Part shown: positions 44,869 through 54,178 of the stretch, piece by piece | How positions within the stretch are numbered: the stretch's first letter is position 1 | How the letters are laid out: each line of letters opens with the position of its first letter | Assembly (NCBI RefSeq): GCF_001542625.1 | Contig: NZ_CP016279.1 | Location: 4,526,001 to 4,590,000 of the forward strand | Reading direction: 5' to 3' | DNA from: Streptomyces griseochromogenes | Lineage (GTDB): Bacteria; Actinomycetota; Actinomycetes; Streptomycetales; Streptomycetaceae | Length of the DNA: 64,000 nt | Translations under genes and position numbers: made by a program | Notes under the pieces: model-generated | Databases searched by the model: none | What the model saw: the letters and a program-made list of their open reading frames with translations, nothing else | Told to the model about the DNA's origin: nothing

Positions 44869-45360
44869 TCAGACGGTGCCGCTCTTGGCGATCGAGACCT
44901 TCGCGCTGGTCTTGCCGCTCTGGCTGCCCAGCTTCTCGATGGCGTCGACGACGTCCTGGCCCTCGACGACCTCACCGAAGACGACGTGCTTGCCGTCCAG
45001 CCAGTTGGTGACGATCGTGGTGATGAAGAACTGCGAGCCGTTGGTGTTCTTGCCCGCGTTCGCCATGCTCAGCAGGTACGGGCGGGTGTGCTTGAGCTCG
45101 AAGTTCTCGTCGGCGAACTTCTCGCCGTAGATGCTCTTGCCGCCGGTGCCGTCGCCCCGGGTGAAGTCACCGCCCTGCAGCATGAACTGCGGGATGACGC
45201 GGTGGAAGGAGGAACCCTCGTATCCGAAGCCGTGCTTGCCGGTGGCCAGCTCACGGAAGTTCTTCGCGGTCTTGGGGACCACGTCGTCGTACAGCTTGAA
45301 GACGATCCGGCCGGCCGGCTGGTCGTTGATGGTGATGTCGAAGTACACGTTGTCACTCAT
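44869..45360 (-). CDS. Cyclophilin-type peptidyl-prolyl cis-trans isomerase
   Basis: 163 residues from ATG 45360 ([18 protein letters not shown]). Complete cyclophilin domain: [20 protein letters not shown] (catalytic Arg), [34 protein letters not shown]. Cytosolic single-domain enzyme that assists protein folding. Confidence 0.96.
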   Translation of the reverse strand: MSDNVYFDITINDQPAGRIVFKLYDDVVPKTAKNFRELATGKHGFGYEGSSFHRVIPQFMLQGGDFTRGDGTGGKSIYGEKFADENFELKHTRPYLLSMANAGKNTNGSQFFITTIVTNWLDGKHVVFGEVVEGQDVVDAIEKLGSQSGKTSAKVSIAKSGTV

Positions 45361-45461
45361 GGCGATCAACTTACCGTTGACCAGTGCCGCGATGTACAGA
45401 AGGGTCGGTTTGGACGTCTGTGTCGTGCGGTGGGCCCGGGAACGAAGAGGAGGAGCCCGGC

Positions 45462-46331
45462 GTGATCGAGGGCTGGGAGTGGGACGAGACCCTGTTCGAG
45501 GGGACGGCCGCCCACTACGCGAGAAGCCGGCTGCCGTACGCTCCCGGCCTGGTGCCCAAGCTCGCCGACGTGCTCGGCCCGGACGGGACCGGGCGCCTCA
45601 TCGACGTGGGCTGCGGCCCCGGCACCCTGACCCTGCCCCTCTCCCGTCTGTTCGACGAGGTCGTCGGTGTGGATCCCGACCCCGGGATGCTGGAAGAGGC
45701 CGCACGCCGGGCCGCCGCGACAGGGGCGGGGAAGACGCGCTGGGTGGGGATCCGTGCCGAGGATCTCCCCGCGGACCTGGGCACCTTCACCGCGGCCGTC
45801 TTCGCCCAGTCCTTCCACTGGACGGACCGCGACCTCGTGGCGGCCACCGTGTACGACATGCTCCGGCCGGGTGGCGCGCTGGTGCACGTCTCCGACCTGA
45901 AGGGTGAACGGCTCGACACCGAGGGCCTGTCGTGTCCGGTCGCGCCGTACCCGGCCATCCGTGAACTGATCCGGAAGTACCTGGGGCCGGTGCGCCGCGC
46001 CGGGCGCGGAGTGCTGGTGAACGGGACGCCCGGCGGCGAGGCGGCGGTGTTCCTCCGGGCCGGATTCCTGGGTCCCGAGCGGTATGTGGTCCCCGGCGGG
46101 CAGGCGCTGGAACGCGGTGAGGACGATGTCGTCGCCTGGGTCTTCTCGATGTCGTCCTCGGCTCCCGGCCTGTTCGGGCCGCGCCTCGCGGCCTTCGAGG
46201 CCGACCTGCGCGGGCTGCTGCGCGCGGCGTCCCCTACGGGCCGGTTCAGCGAACGCGGGCCCAGCACCGAGGTGTTCGTGTGGCGCAAGCCGTCCGCGTC
46301 CATCCCGGCCGACCTGCCGGACAGGCTCTGA
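45462..46331 (+). CDS. Class I SAM-dependent methyltransferase
   Basis: 289 residues from GTG 45462 with AGAGGAGGAG upstream. Rossmann methyltransferase: motif [20 protein letters not shown], motif [53 protein letters not shown]. The WxD ending of the N-terminus and the FHW motif place it among the UbiE/YdaC-like small-molecule methyltransferases; the acceptor is unknown. Divergent from the cyclophilin gene. Confidence 0.87.
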   Translation: MIEGWEWDETLFEGTAAHYARSRLPYAPGLVPKLADVLGPDGTGRLIDVGCGPGTLTLPLSRLFDEVVGVDPDPGMLEEAARRAAATGAGKTRWVGIRAEDLPADLGTFTAAVFAQSFHWTDRDLVAATVYDMLRPGGALVHVSDLKGERLDTEGLSCPVAPYPAIRELIRKYLGPVRRAGRGVLVNGTPGGEAAVFLRAGFLGPERYVVPGGQALERGEDDVVAWVFSMSSSAPGLFGPRLAAFEADLRGLLRAASPTGRFSERGPSTEVFVWRKPSASIPADLPDRL

Positions 46332-46455
46332 CCGGACCGGGCCGCGATTCCCCCCCCAGCGGGCAATCGGGCCCGGTTCGACCTGTGTTCCCGTCGAGCG
46401 GCGCCGCTTCGGCCGACAGGAGACAGGGAGTGCTGGACGATGGACGGCGTCGCCG

Positions 46456-47253
46456 TCAGGTGGTCTTGCGGGCCACGCCTCCGTAGAAGCCGATCTCGTG
46501 CGACCTCGGCGGTGGCGTGGTGTCCGGGCGCCAGAACGGGACCTGGGCCAGGCCGGGTTCGATGAGTTCGAATCCGTCGAAGAAGCGCTCGACCTCGGCG
46601 CGGGAACGCAGGTTCAGGGTGGCGGTGGCCTTGTTGTAGACCGCCTGGGCCGCGCTGCGGTCGGCGAAGTCGCCGGTGGCGTGGGAGAGCACCAGGAAGC
46701 TGCCGGCCGGCAGCGCGTCGCGCAGCGCGGCGACGGCCTGCGCGGGCTGTTCCGCGTCGGTGAGGAAGTGCAGCACGGCGACGAGGAGCAGGGCGACCGG
46801 CTCGTCGAAGTCGATGGTGCGACGGACATCGGGGTGGTCCACGACGGCCCGCGGGTCACGCAGGTCGCCGAGCACGACACTGGTCGCCCCGGAGCTGCTG
46901 AGCAGCGCGTTGGCGTGAGCGGCCACGATCGGATCGTTGTCGACGTACGCGACACGCACGTCCGGCGCCGTCTCGTGGGCGATCTCGTGCACGTTCGGAG
47001 AGGTGGGCAGCCCGGTGCCGATGTCGAGGATCTGGCGTACGCCGCCGGCGACGACGTCGCGGACGGCACGTTGCAGGAAGGCGCGGTTGGCCCGCACGCC
47101 GATGCGCACCTCGGGTGCGGCGGCGGCGAGTTCGTCACCGGCCAGCTGGTCCACCTCGTAGTTGTCCTTGCCGCCCAGCAGGTAGTCGTAGATGCGCGCG
47201 GGGTGCGGCCTGCTGGTGTCGATCTCCGCGGCCCGGAAGCCGTCCTGTGCCAC
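46456..47253 (-). CDS. SAM-dependent methyltransferase, DUF574 family
   Basis: 265 residues from a GTG with GAGAGGAG upstream. Hallmarks of this actinobacterial family: SRPHPARIYDYLLGGKDNYE, LDIGTGLPTSPNVHEIAHET, VAYVDNDPIVAAHANALL. The family is greatly expanded in Streptomyces and usually of unknown substrate. Soluble, cytosolic. Confidence 0.93.
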   Translation of the reverse strand: MAQDGFRAAEIDTSRPHPARIYDYLLGGKDNYEVDQLAGDELAAAAPEVRIGVRANRAFLQRAVRDVVAGGVRQILDIGTGLPTSPNVHEIAHETAPDVRVAYVDNDPIVAAHANALLSSSGATSVVLGDLRDPRAVVDHPDVRRTIDFDEPVALLLVAVLHFLTDAEQPAQAVAALRDALPAGSFLVLSHATGDFADRSAAQAVYNKATATLNLRSRAEVERFFDGFELIEPGLAQVPFWRPDTTPPPRSHEIGFYGGVARKTT

Positions 47254-47479
47254 GCTCTGCTCCTCTCGGCGGCCGTGACGGACCCATCCGAGACCGGCCG
47301 ACGACAGCTTCTCACATCAACTTCCATGCTTTGGCCAGAAGTTGCCGATGCCGGGGCGGCGTCGGCGCCTGCGATGCCTCCACTCCGTGACCGCCCATGC
47401 GCCGAGTGTCGTGTCGCGTTGCGTCACCGGTCCGCGCTGACCCGCCCGGACGCAAGGGACTGCCTTGGCAATGATCCAC

Positions 47480-47499
47480 ATCGGGCATATCGTCCCGAT
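47480..47499. promoter_or_regulatory. Inverted repeat touching the start codon of the SpoIIE gene
   Basis: ATCGGG (47480-47485) and CCCGAT (47494-47499) flank CATATCGT and end right at the ATG at 47500. There is no Shine-Dalgarno sequence, so it could be an operator at a leaderless start or a structure that blocks initiation. Confidence 0.4.
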
Positions 47500-49632
47500 A
47501 TGGGCATCTCTGAGTCGCCCGGTCGGCTCTCTGGCGACGGTGGGTCACTGGACGACGCCCTGGGGGCGGGCCTGACGGACGTCGTGCGCTGTACCGGGGC
47601 GTCGATCGGCGGCCTGTACCTGATCGAGGAGCGGAGACCGGTGCTGCGCCTGGTGGCTCTGTGCGGTCTGCCGGTCGAATTCTCCGCGCCGTGGCAGCGG
47701 CTGCCGCTCACCGCTCCCGTTCCGGTCGCCGACGCGATCCGGCAGGACCGCCTGGTATGGATCGGAAGCCATGACGAAATGGCGCGCCGCTACCCGCGCA
47801 CCGCGGCCGTCCTGCCCTACCGGTTCGCTCTCGCCGCGATCGCGTTGACCGGCGTGAGCCGGTGCTGGGGAGGCATCGTACTGATGTGGCCCGCCGGCCA
47901 TCCGCGGGAGGCGTCCTCGCGTGAACGCGGGAACCTCACCGCCAGCGCACATCGCCTGGCGCGGCTGCTGGACGAATCGCCCCGGCCGCTCAGCCTGCCC
48001 GAACAGCCCCGCCTCTTCGCCGTCGGCAGGCCAAGCCATCCCGTCCAGACCGGTATGGCCGCCGCCGACTACCTCGAACGCCTGCCCGAGGGTGCCGTCG
48101 CCCTTGATCTGGAAGGCAGGATCACCTTCGTCAGCACCGCCGCCGCGCGGATGCTCGGGCGTGAACCGGAAGGGCTGCTCGGTACGCGGCCCTGGCAGGC
48201 GCTGCCGTGGCTGGACGATCCCGTGTACGAGGACCAGTACCGCACGGCGGTCATCAGCCGGGCGCCCGCCGCCTTCGACGTCCTCCGACCCCCCGACCAG
48301 TGGCTGACCTTCCGGATCCACCCGGACAGCAGCGGCATCAGCGTCCGCATCACCTCACGGGGAGAGCAGGCCGCTCCCTCGGCGGCGCCCGCCGGACCGC
48401 GAGCCTCGCAGGCCCCGACAGGGCGCCTTTACCAGTTGGTCCACCTCGCGGCCGCGCTCACCGAAACGGTCACCGTACGTGACCTCGTCGCGCTCGTGGC
48501 CGACCAGGTTCTGCCCGCCTTCGGCGCCCAGGGTCTGGTCCTCTCGGCCGTCGACGCCGGCCGGCTGATGATCACCGGGCACCACGGCTATCCCGCCGAC
48601 GTCATGGAACGCCTGGACGCGCTGCCGTTCGACACCTCCCTCACCCCTGCCGGAGACGTCCTGGCCAGGGGCACCCCCGCCTTCTTCGCCAGCCGGGCCC
48701 AACTCGCGGACGCCTACCCCGAAGCGCCCCGGATGAGCGACAAGCAGGCCTGGGCCTTCCTGCCGCTGCTCATCACCGGCCGCCCCGTCGGCTGCTGCAT
48801 CCTCTCCTACGACCGCCCGCACGCCTTCACCGCCGACGAGCGCGCGATCATGACCTCGCTGGCCGGCCTCTTGGCCCAGGCGCTGGACCGCGCCCGCCTG
48901 TACGACACCCAGCACCGCCTCGTCCACGAACTGCAACGGGCACTCCTGCCGCGCACCTTGCGCACCGTGCCGGGTCTGGACGTCACCGCGCTGAGTCTGC
49001 CGGCCGGGCACGGCGTCGAGGTGGGCGGAGACTTCTACGACCTGCTGAGACTGGACGACAGCACCGCCGCCGCCGTCATCGGCGACGTGGAGGGCCACAG
49101 CGTCGCCTCGGCGGCACTCATGGGACAGGTCCGCACCGCCATCCACGCCCACGCGAGCGCCGGGGCGACACCGGATCTGGTCCTGGCCCGCACCAATCAG
49201 CTCCTGGTGGACCTGGACTGCGAACTGCTCGTCGCCTGCCTCTACGCACAAGTCGACCTGATCGGGCACCGGGTGACGCTCGCCAGCGCCGGTCATGTAC
49301 CGCCGTTGCTCCGGGTGGCTCCGCACCACGCGCACGTCCTGGACGTCGAACCGGGGCCGCTGCTGGGCATCGGGGCGGCCGTCCGCTACCCCGTCACCGC
49401 CGCCACACTCCCGGACCAGGCCATCCTCGCCCTCCACACCGACGGGCTGGTGGAACTGCCCGGATCCGATGTCGCCCGAGCCACGTCCGCACTGGTCGGA
49501 CACCTCGCGGACGCGGACGACCGCGACCTCCGGCGCCTCGCCGACAGCCTCGTCCGGCACGCCTGGCCCACCGGCCAGCACACCGACGACATCACCGTCC
49601 TGCTGCTGCGCGCCATGCGGGAGCGGACCTAG
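47500..49632 (+). CDS. PP2C/SpoIIE-type phosphatase with GAF and PAS sensor domains
   Basis: 710 residues from ATG 47500. N-terminal GAF-like domain (about 15-150; VRCTGASIGGLYLIEERRPV), PAS-like domain (about 190-285; LPEGAVALDLEGRITFVSTA), second GAF (about 310-470; VADQVLPAFGAQGLVLSAVD), then the phosphatase from about 475: LQRALLPRTL, GVEVGGDFYDLLRLDDS, VIGDVEGHSVASAALMGQVR, SAGHVPPLL, HTDDITVLLLR. The metal aspartates in GGDFYD and IGDVEG are present. Such proteins dephosphorylate anti-sigma-factor antagonists in stress and development; there is no linked RsbW/RsbV pair. No transmembrane segment. Confidence 0.92.
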   Translation: MGISESPGRLSGDGGSLDDALGAGLTDVVRCTGASIGGLYLIEERRPVLRLVALCGLPVEFSAPWQRLPLTAPVPVADAIRQDRLVWIGSHDEMARRYPRTAAVLPYRFALAAIALTGVSRCWGGIVLMWPAGHPREASSRERGNLTASAHRLARLLDESPRPLSLPEQPRLFAVGRPSHPVQTGMAAADYLERLPEGAVALDLEGRITFVSTAAARMLGREPEGLLGTRPWQALPWLDDPVYEDQYRTAVISRAPAAFDVLRPPDQWLTFRIHPDSSGISVRITSRGEQAAPSAAPAGPRASQAPTGRLYQLVHLAAALTETVTVRDLVALVADQVLPAFGAQGLVLSAVDAGRLMITGHHGYPADVMERLDALPFDTSLTPAGDVLARGTPAFFASRAQLADAYPEAPRMSDKQAWAFLPLLITGRPVGCCILSYDRPHAFTADERAIMTSLAGLLAQALDRARLYDTQHRLVHELQRALLPRTLRTVPGLDVTALSLPAGHGVEVGGDFYDLLRLDDSTAAAVIGDVEGHSVASAALMGQVRTAIHAHASAGATPDLVLARTNQLLVDLDCELLVACLYAQVDLIGHRVTLASAGHVPPLLRVAPHHAHVLDVEPGPLLGIGAAVRYPVTAATLPDQAILALHTDGLVELPGSDVARATSALVGHLADADDRDLRRLADSLVRHAWPTGQHTDDITVLLLRAMRERT

Positions 49633-49657
49633 GGACGCCCGAGTCCCTTCCCCGCCC

Positions 49658-51577
49658 TCAGGGCAGTGTGCGGCACAGCAGTGCGTCGGGCCCCGGACGG
49701 CTGCCCACCCGGGTGGTGAAGGCGATCCCGGCGGCGTACTCGTTCGCCGCGCACTGGCCCTTGTAGTCGCCGTAGGCGAAGTCCCCGCCCGCCGCGTCGA
49801 CGGGACGGTTGTCGGACCGGTCGAACCACACGGTGCGCCCGGCCCCGGACAACGGGACGCGACCCGGCACGCACAAGGCCGCCGACAGCCGCTCCCCGCG
49901 TACGCTGTAGCCGATGAGGAAACCTCCTGGCGGACACTGGAGTTTGGTGTAGCCGGACGCCCAGTCGCCCCCTGCCGGGACATGGCGCTCGTCGACGACT
50001 ACCGTCTGATCCGCACCCGAGGTCCGCAGGTCCGGCGCGCCGCCGTCGGTGCACAGACCCCGACCGGCGGTGTGGCTCAGGCCGGCCAGACGCAATCCGT
50101 CGGGGCAGACGGCCTTGTGGGCCCCGGGATCCCAGTCTCCCGTCTCTCGTACGCGCAGCGACTCCACCGCGTCGCCGTGGTCGGTGCTGAGCATGCGCCA
50201 AGTGGCAACGTCCGGCACGGGACCGGCGGCGCTCGGTGCGGTCATGAGGTGCTGCCATGCCGCGGCGCGCCAGTCGCCGGAGTCGAGGATGCCGGTGCGG
50301 TGCCCTGCGCTGTCATAGCGCAGCAGAGCCCAGTCGTCGTGGCCCTCGAAGCCGACGAGCGGCCAGTAGGCGAAGTCGGCGTCATGGCCGGCGAAATAGT
50401 CGGTGATGTCGCCGAACCAGGCACGGGCGGCCGCGTTCGTCTCAGCGGCCCCGATACCGAACTCGCTGACCCAGACGGGTGCGGTGAAGTGCCGACCGCT
50501 CTCCTCGACGAAGAACGCCTCGTCGTCCAGAGCCGTGGCCAACTGGTCGCGGGTCAGGTCCTGGTAGCGCGGATCGTGGGTCTCGCCGATACCGGTGGCG
50601 CCGCTGTGGTGCGGGCCGGTGTAGCCGTAGAAGTGGGCGGAGTACACCAGTTTGTGGGCATCGACGATGGTGTGCGAGAGGGTGCGTACGGGCGTGAGCA
50701 TCGGCCGGCCGTGCGGAAGCCCGTCCACCGGCACGCCAGTCCAGTTGATGCCCTCGACGACGATGAGCAGACGGGGGTTGGCCTCGGTGAGGATGCGGTC
50801 GGCGGCGAGCTGGGCCGCGGCGTACCAGTCGTGGTCGTCTCCGAGGCCCCAGTTGGGGTCGTCCAGGACGTCGCGCCGTACCTCGTTGTACAGGTCGGCC
50901 CCGACCACACGGGGGACAGCGGCATAGCGGCGGGCCATGAAGACCCAGTCGTCGGCCCACTGCCGCGTGGACATGCCGCTGTTCCAGCGCTCGTTGCCGT
51001 CGATGCCGCAGCACCATCGGGAGGTATGGGTGTGGTTGTTGAGGATGACGGCGAAACCGCTCCGGCTGAGCGCGTCGACCACGGCGTCGAAGATCTGCAG
51101 GGGTGTGTGGCCCCGCAGCTGGCGGTTGGCCCCCACCGCGATGTCGGGGACGGGGGTCGTGCTGTGGATCATGTCGTTGGAGAACGGCAGCCGGACGGTG
51201 TTGATGCCCAGTCGGTGGAAGTCGGCGAGCAGCCCGTCCAGTGGGACGCGGTCCAGACCGAGGGGTATGCCGTAGGAGTTCTGACCGGCGTGATGGTCGG
51301 CGGGGTCGGTGACGCTGCCGCTGCCCGTCCACGATCCTTGTGCTCCGTCCCAGTTGGCCGCCTTCAACCGGAAGCGGTCGCCGTGGGCGTCGACGATGTA
51401 GCGGCCTCGCGTCGACAGGGGCGCGGACCAGGTGTCCGCGGCCGGGACCGGGTCCGTGGTTGCGACGGCTCGCGACGGGAGGGGAGGAGCGGCGGACGCC
51501 GTTGTGGTCTGTGCGGCCAGGAGCAGGAGACACACGGCCGTTCCGGTCAGACGCAGCGCGGCTGGTGCGATCGACAT
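49658..51577 (-). CDS. Secreted glycoside hydrolase family 5 enzyme (cellulase-like)
   Basis: 639 residues from ATG 51577 (MSIAPAALRLTGTAVCLLLL, a signal peptide ending ASAAP). Catalytic TIM barrel about 55-460: TVRLPFSNDMI, ILNNHTHTSRWCCG, acid/base Glu in VGADLYNEVRRDV, HFYGYTGPHH, nucleophile Glu in VWVSEFGIG. The C-terminal 150 residues (WRMLSTDHGDAVESLRVRET on) form a Cys-containing extra domain that does not look like a standard CBM. Likely hydrolyses beta-linked glucan or related glycans outside the cell. No CebR-type operator was recognised upstream. Confidence 0.85.
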   Translation of the reverse strand: MSIAPAALRLTGTAVCLLLLAAQTTTASAAPPLPSRAVATTDPVPAADTWSAPLSTRGRYIVDAHGDRFRLKAANWDGAQGSWTGSGSVTDPADHHAGQNSYGIPLGLDRVPLDGLLADFHRLGINTVRLPFSNDMIHSTTPVPDIAVGANRQLRGHTPLQIFDAVVDALSRSGFAVILNNHTHTSRWCCGIDGNERWNSGMSTRQWADDWVFMARRYAAVPRVVGADLYNEVRRDVLDDPNWGLGDDHDWYAAAQLAADRILTEANPRLLIVVEGINWTGVPVDGLPHGRPMLTPVRTLSHTIVDAHKLVYSAHFYGYTGPHHSGATGIGETHDPRYQDLTRDQLATALDDEAFFVEESGRHFTAPVWVSEFGIGAAETNAAARAWFGDITDYFAGHDADFAYWPLVGFEGHDDWALLRYDSAGHRTGILDSGDWRAAAWQHLMTAPSAAGPVPDVATWRMLSTDHGDAVESLRVRETGDWDPGAHKAVCPDGLRLAGLSHTAGRGLCTDGGAPDLRTSGADQTVVVDERHVPAGGDWASGYTKLQCPPGGFLIGYSVRGERLSAALCVPGRVPLSGAGRTVWFDRSDNRPVDAAGGDFAYGDYKGQCAANEYAAGIAFTTRVGSRPGPDALLCRTLP

Positions 51578-51924
51578 GGGGGAGCCCTCGGTTGTCGGGG
51601 GAGTTCGGGTGACGGTGGAGATGAGCCGCGCTGGGCGGGCGGTGTGTCTCCGGATCAGTACCGTGCACGGTGGGGCTGAGAAGATCCAGCCTTTCGGCAA
51701 GAATCGGTAGAACAGGAGCTGACGGCCGAACAGGCGGGCTGACGGCCACCGTTCGATTTCCAACGAGTCGCATTGTCCATGTCCTCCGCGCCCTCGGCAC
51801 GCCCTCTCGTCGCCCTCTGCTCACCGGAAGCGCCGACTTGGCGCCGGCGGCATCCGCCGGGGCATGGGCTTCCGCGTCCCCGGCGGTCGCTGCCGGCAGG
51901 CGACCGCCTCTTCAGGAGGACACG
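51578..51924. other. Divergent intergenic region, no gene seen
   Basis: 347 bases between the GH5 gene (-) and the next gene (+). It should contain both promoters. I see no repeat or coding similarity. Confidence 0.5.
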
Positions 51925-52497
51925 ATGGGTGGGCCCGCAGCAGGGTTGTGGCTACCGCGGGAGCAAAGCGCGCTCGATGCCCTGCCCTGGCTGGAGAGCT
52001 TCTGCGAGGTGCGGATCGAGAGCGGCGATTCCCTGGAATTCCACGTGCGCGACCCCGCGGTGCTGGGCCTTCCTCGCCCGCGACGGGACCGATCCTGCGC
52101 GTTCAGTCTCGGACCGGAGTCCCTGGAGGACTACCGAGAACTGGGTTTCCCGGGACTCGGCCGGTGGCCGGCCGCCGAGCTGTGTCTGCTGGCCCATTGT
52201 TCGGGGAAGGACGATCACCTGCTGTTGGGCCGTCTCGCCCTGTCGCTTGCCGAGCGTTTCGGTGCACTGATCGATTTCGGCGGCCTGCTCGGGTATCGAT
52301 ACTCGCTGTACGGGGTCACCGATGAGGAGCGGGCCGTCTGCCTTGCCCGGTCGCGCGGTCTGGTCGCCTCGCTGCCGGGCCGCGTCTGGGAGATGCCCTA
52401 TGCCACCGGTGACGGAGTCTGCGGCTACAGCCACGTCGCTGATCGCGAGTTCCTTGCCGCCTGGCTGGGCCACCGGGAGTTCCGGATGATCAAATAG
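51925..52497 (+). CDS. Conserved actinobacterial protein (DUF6368-like)
   Basis: 190 residues from ATG 51925 with TCAGGAGGA upstream. Soluble, mixed alpha/beta; WLESFCEVRIESGDSLEFHV near the start, LCLLAHCSGKDDHLLLGRLA and LAERFGALIDFGGLLGYRYS in the middle, and YSHVADREFLAAWLGHREFR at the end. It resembles proteins I remember as DUF6368; this family may act as toxin-immunity type proteins, but nothing adjacent supports that. Function unknown. Confidence 0.65.
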   Translation: MGGPAAGLWLPREQSALDALPWLESFCEVRIESGDSLEFHVRDPAVLGLPRPRRDRSCAFSLGPESLEDYRELGFPGLGRWPAAELCLLAHCSGKDDHLLLGRLALSLAERFGALIDFGGLLGYRYSLYGVTDEERAVCLARSRGLVASLPGRVWEMPYATGDGVCGYSHVADREFLAAWLGHREFRMIK

Positions 52498-52555
52498 GGG
52501 TGGCTGACAGGTGGTGGCATGATCCGAGGGTCTGTCAGCGCCTCCGTCAGTGCCT

Positions 52556-52569
52556 GTCCCCTAGGGGAC
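52556..52569. promoter_or_regulatory. Perfect 14-bp palindrome upstream of the lipase gene
   Basis: GTCCCCTAGGGGAC, 66 bases before the lipase ATG, is a perfect palindrome with a rare CTAG centre; likely an operator or response-regulator site. Downstream there is no obvious ribosome binding site. Confidence 0.5.
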
Positions 52570-52635
52570 GACTCAGGTCTGAACGAGGGATGATCCCGAT
52601 GGTGCGGGCGCGAGCTCGGCTTGCAGCATGGGGCT

Positions 52636-53904
52636 ATGACAAAGGCACAGCCGATCGAGCACCGAGTCGGGCGGAAACGCGGCCTGCGGGCCGTGGCCGT
52701 CGGCGCGGCCCTGCTCATGAACTTCCTGATCGCCGCTCTTCCCGCTCAAGCCGCACCGTCCGGGTTACCGGCCGCACATCCGGCCCGGATGCGGCTGCCG
52801 GTCCCGACGGGCAGGTTCCCTGTCGGAGAGGTGACGCTGCACCTCGCCGACACCTCCCGCCACGACCCGTGGCACCCCGCCCAGGACGACCGCGAGTTGA
52901 TGGTCAGCGTGTACTACCCCACGACACGCGCGGCCGGCCGCCCCACCGCGCCCTACATGCTGCCCCGAGCCGCGGCGCACTTCGACTCGGTGACCGCCAA
53001 CGACTACCTCGGCATGGACGTGCCGAGGGGGCGGGCCGACTGGGCGGCCACCGTCACGCACGCCGCGCAGGGTGCCCCGGTCGCCCACGGACACCGGAAG
53101 CGGCCGGTGCTGCTCTACGCCCCGGGGCTGGGCGAACCCCGGACCTGGGGCACCACACTGGTGTCGGACCTGGCGAGCCGAGGCTACGTCGTGGTCACCG
53201 TCGACAACACCTACGAATCCCCGGAAGTGGAGTTCCCCGACGGTTCGCTGGCCACCATGGTCACTCCCGGCGGTCCCGATGCCTTCATCAGGAAGGCCCT
53301 CACGATCCGGGACGCCGACACCAGCTTCGTGCTGGACCAGTTGGGCTCGGTCGACTCCGGACGGAATCCGGACGTGGACGGCCGCCCCCTGCCCCGCGGC
53401 CTCGTCGGCACGCTCGATCTGTCCAGGGTCGGCATGTTCGGCCACTCGCTCGGCGGCACGGCCACCGCCACGGCCATGGACGCCGACCCACGGATCAGCG
53501 CCGGCATCAACATGGACGGCAACCTCACCAACTACGACGGCACACCGATGCCCGTGGCCGAGCACGGGCTCACCCGCCCGTTTCTGCTGATGGGGAAAGA
53601 CGGACAGACGGACACGGGCCCCGGCTGGGCCGCGTTCCGGGCCCACACGCCCGGCTGGAACCGCCAGCTCAGACTGCGCGGCTCCGAGCACGCGTCCTTC
53701 ACGGACGCGGAGTCCCTGCTGCCGCAGCTGGGCCTGGCGCCGGTCACCCTGAAGCACGACATCGGCACGATCGCTCCGGCCGCCGCCGTTCGCACCAACG
53801 AGGCCTATGTGTCGGCGTTCTTCGACCACTGGTTGCGCGGTACCCGCGGCCACTTGCTGGACGGCCCTTCGCCCAGGTACCCGGACATGGAGTTCGTCGA
53901 CTGA
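52636..53904 (+). CDS. Secreted lipase / PAF-acetylhydrolase-like alpha/beta hydrolase
   Basis: 422 residues. Signal peptide about 1-41 (LRAVAVGAALLMNFLIAALPAQA). Alpha/beta hydrolase of the platelet-activating-factor acetylhydrolase type: ELMVSVYYPTTRAAGRP, VLLYAPGLGEPRTWGTTLVS, nucleophile GHSLGGTATATAMDADPR, GINMDGNL, then GSEHASFTD with the His. Leu44 is a TTA codon (52765-52767), implying bldA-dependent, late expression, consistent with an exoenzyme of the sporulation phase. Confidence 0.85.
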   Translation: MTKAQPIEHRVGRKRGLRAVAVGAALLMNFLIAALPAQAAPSGLPAAHPARMRLPVPTGRFPVGEVTLHLADTSRHDPWHPAQDDRELMVSVYYPTTRAAGRPTAPYMLPRAAAHFDSVTANDYLGMDVPRGRADWAATVTHAAQGAPVAHGHRKRPVLLYAPGLGEPRTWGTTLVSDLASRGYVVVTVDNTYESPEVEFPDGSLATMVTPGGPDAFIRKALTIRDADTSFVLDQLGSVDSGRNPDVDGRPLPRGLVGTLDLSRVGMFGHSLGGTATATAMDADPRISAGINMDGNLTNYDGTPMPVAEHGLTRPFLLMGKDGQTDTGPGWAAFRAHTPGWNRQLRLRGSEHASFTDAESLLPQLGLAPVTLKHDIGTIAPAAAVRTNEAYVSAFFDHWLRGTRGHLLDGPSPRYPDMEFVD

Positions 53905-53932
53905 TCCACCGGGTGGCTCATCCCGACGGGGC

Positions 53933-54178
53933 TCACTTGAAGTAGACGAGGATGCGCCCGGTGTTGCCGGAGTCGACCTCCCGGCGGACGTACAGCTTCC
54001 GGATGTGCTTCTGGTCGAGGAACGCGAGGACACGAGCCTTGAGCCGCCCGGACCCCTTGCCCGGAATGATCTCCGCGACGGACTCGCCCGAGTTGTTGGC
54101 CCGGAAGAGGAACTGACGCAGCGCCAGTTCGATGTCGCGGTTGTTGCGGAAGATCGGGTGGAGGTCGAGCGACATCAT
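53933..54178 (-). CDS. Small Smr-domain protein
   Basis: 81 residues, essentially one Smr (MutS2 C-terminal-like) domain: LDLHPIFRNNRDIELALRQF, VAEIIPGKGSGRLKARVLAF, LDQKHIRKLYVRREVDSGNT. The LDLHx start and GxGSG loop are the nicking-nuclease/RNA-binding signature. The ATG overlaps the stop of the CGNR pseudogene, so its translation may once have been, or still be, coupled to it. Confidence 0.85.
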   Translation of the reverse strand: MMSLDLHPIFRNNRDIELALRQFLFRANNSGESVAEIIPGKGSGRLKARVLAFLDQKHIRKLYVRREVDSGNTGRILVYFK

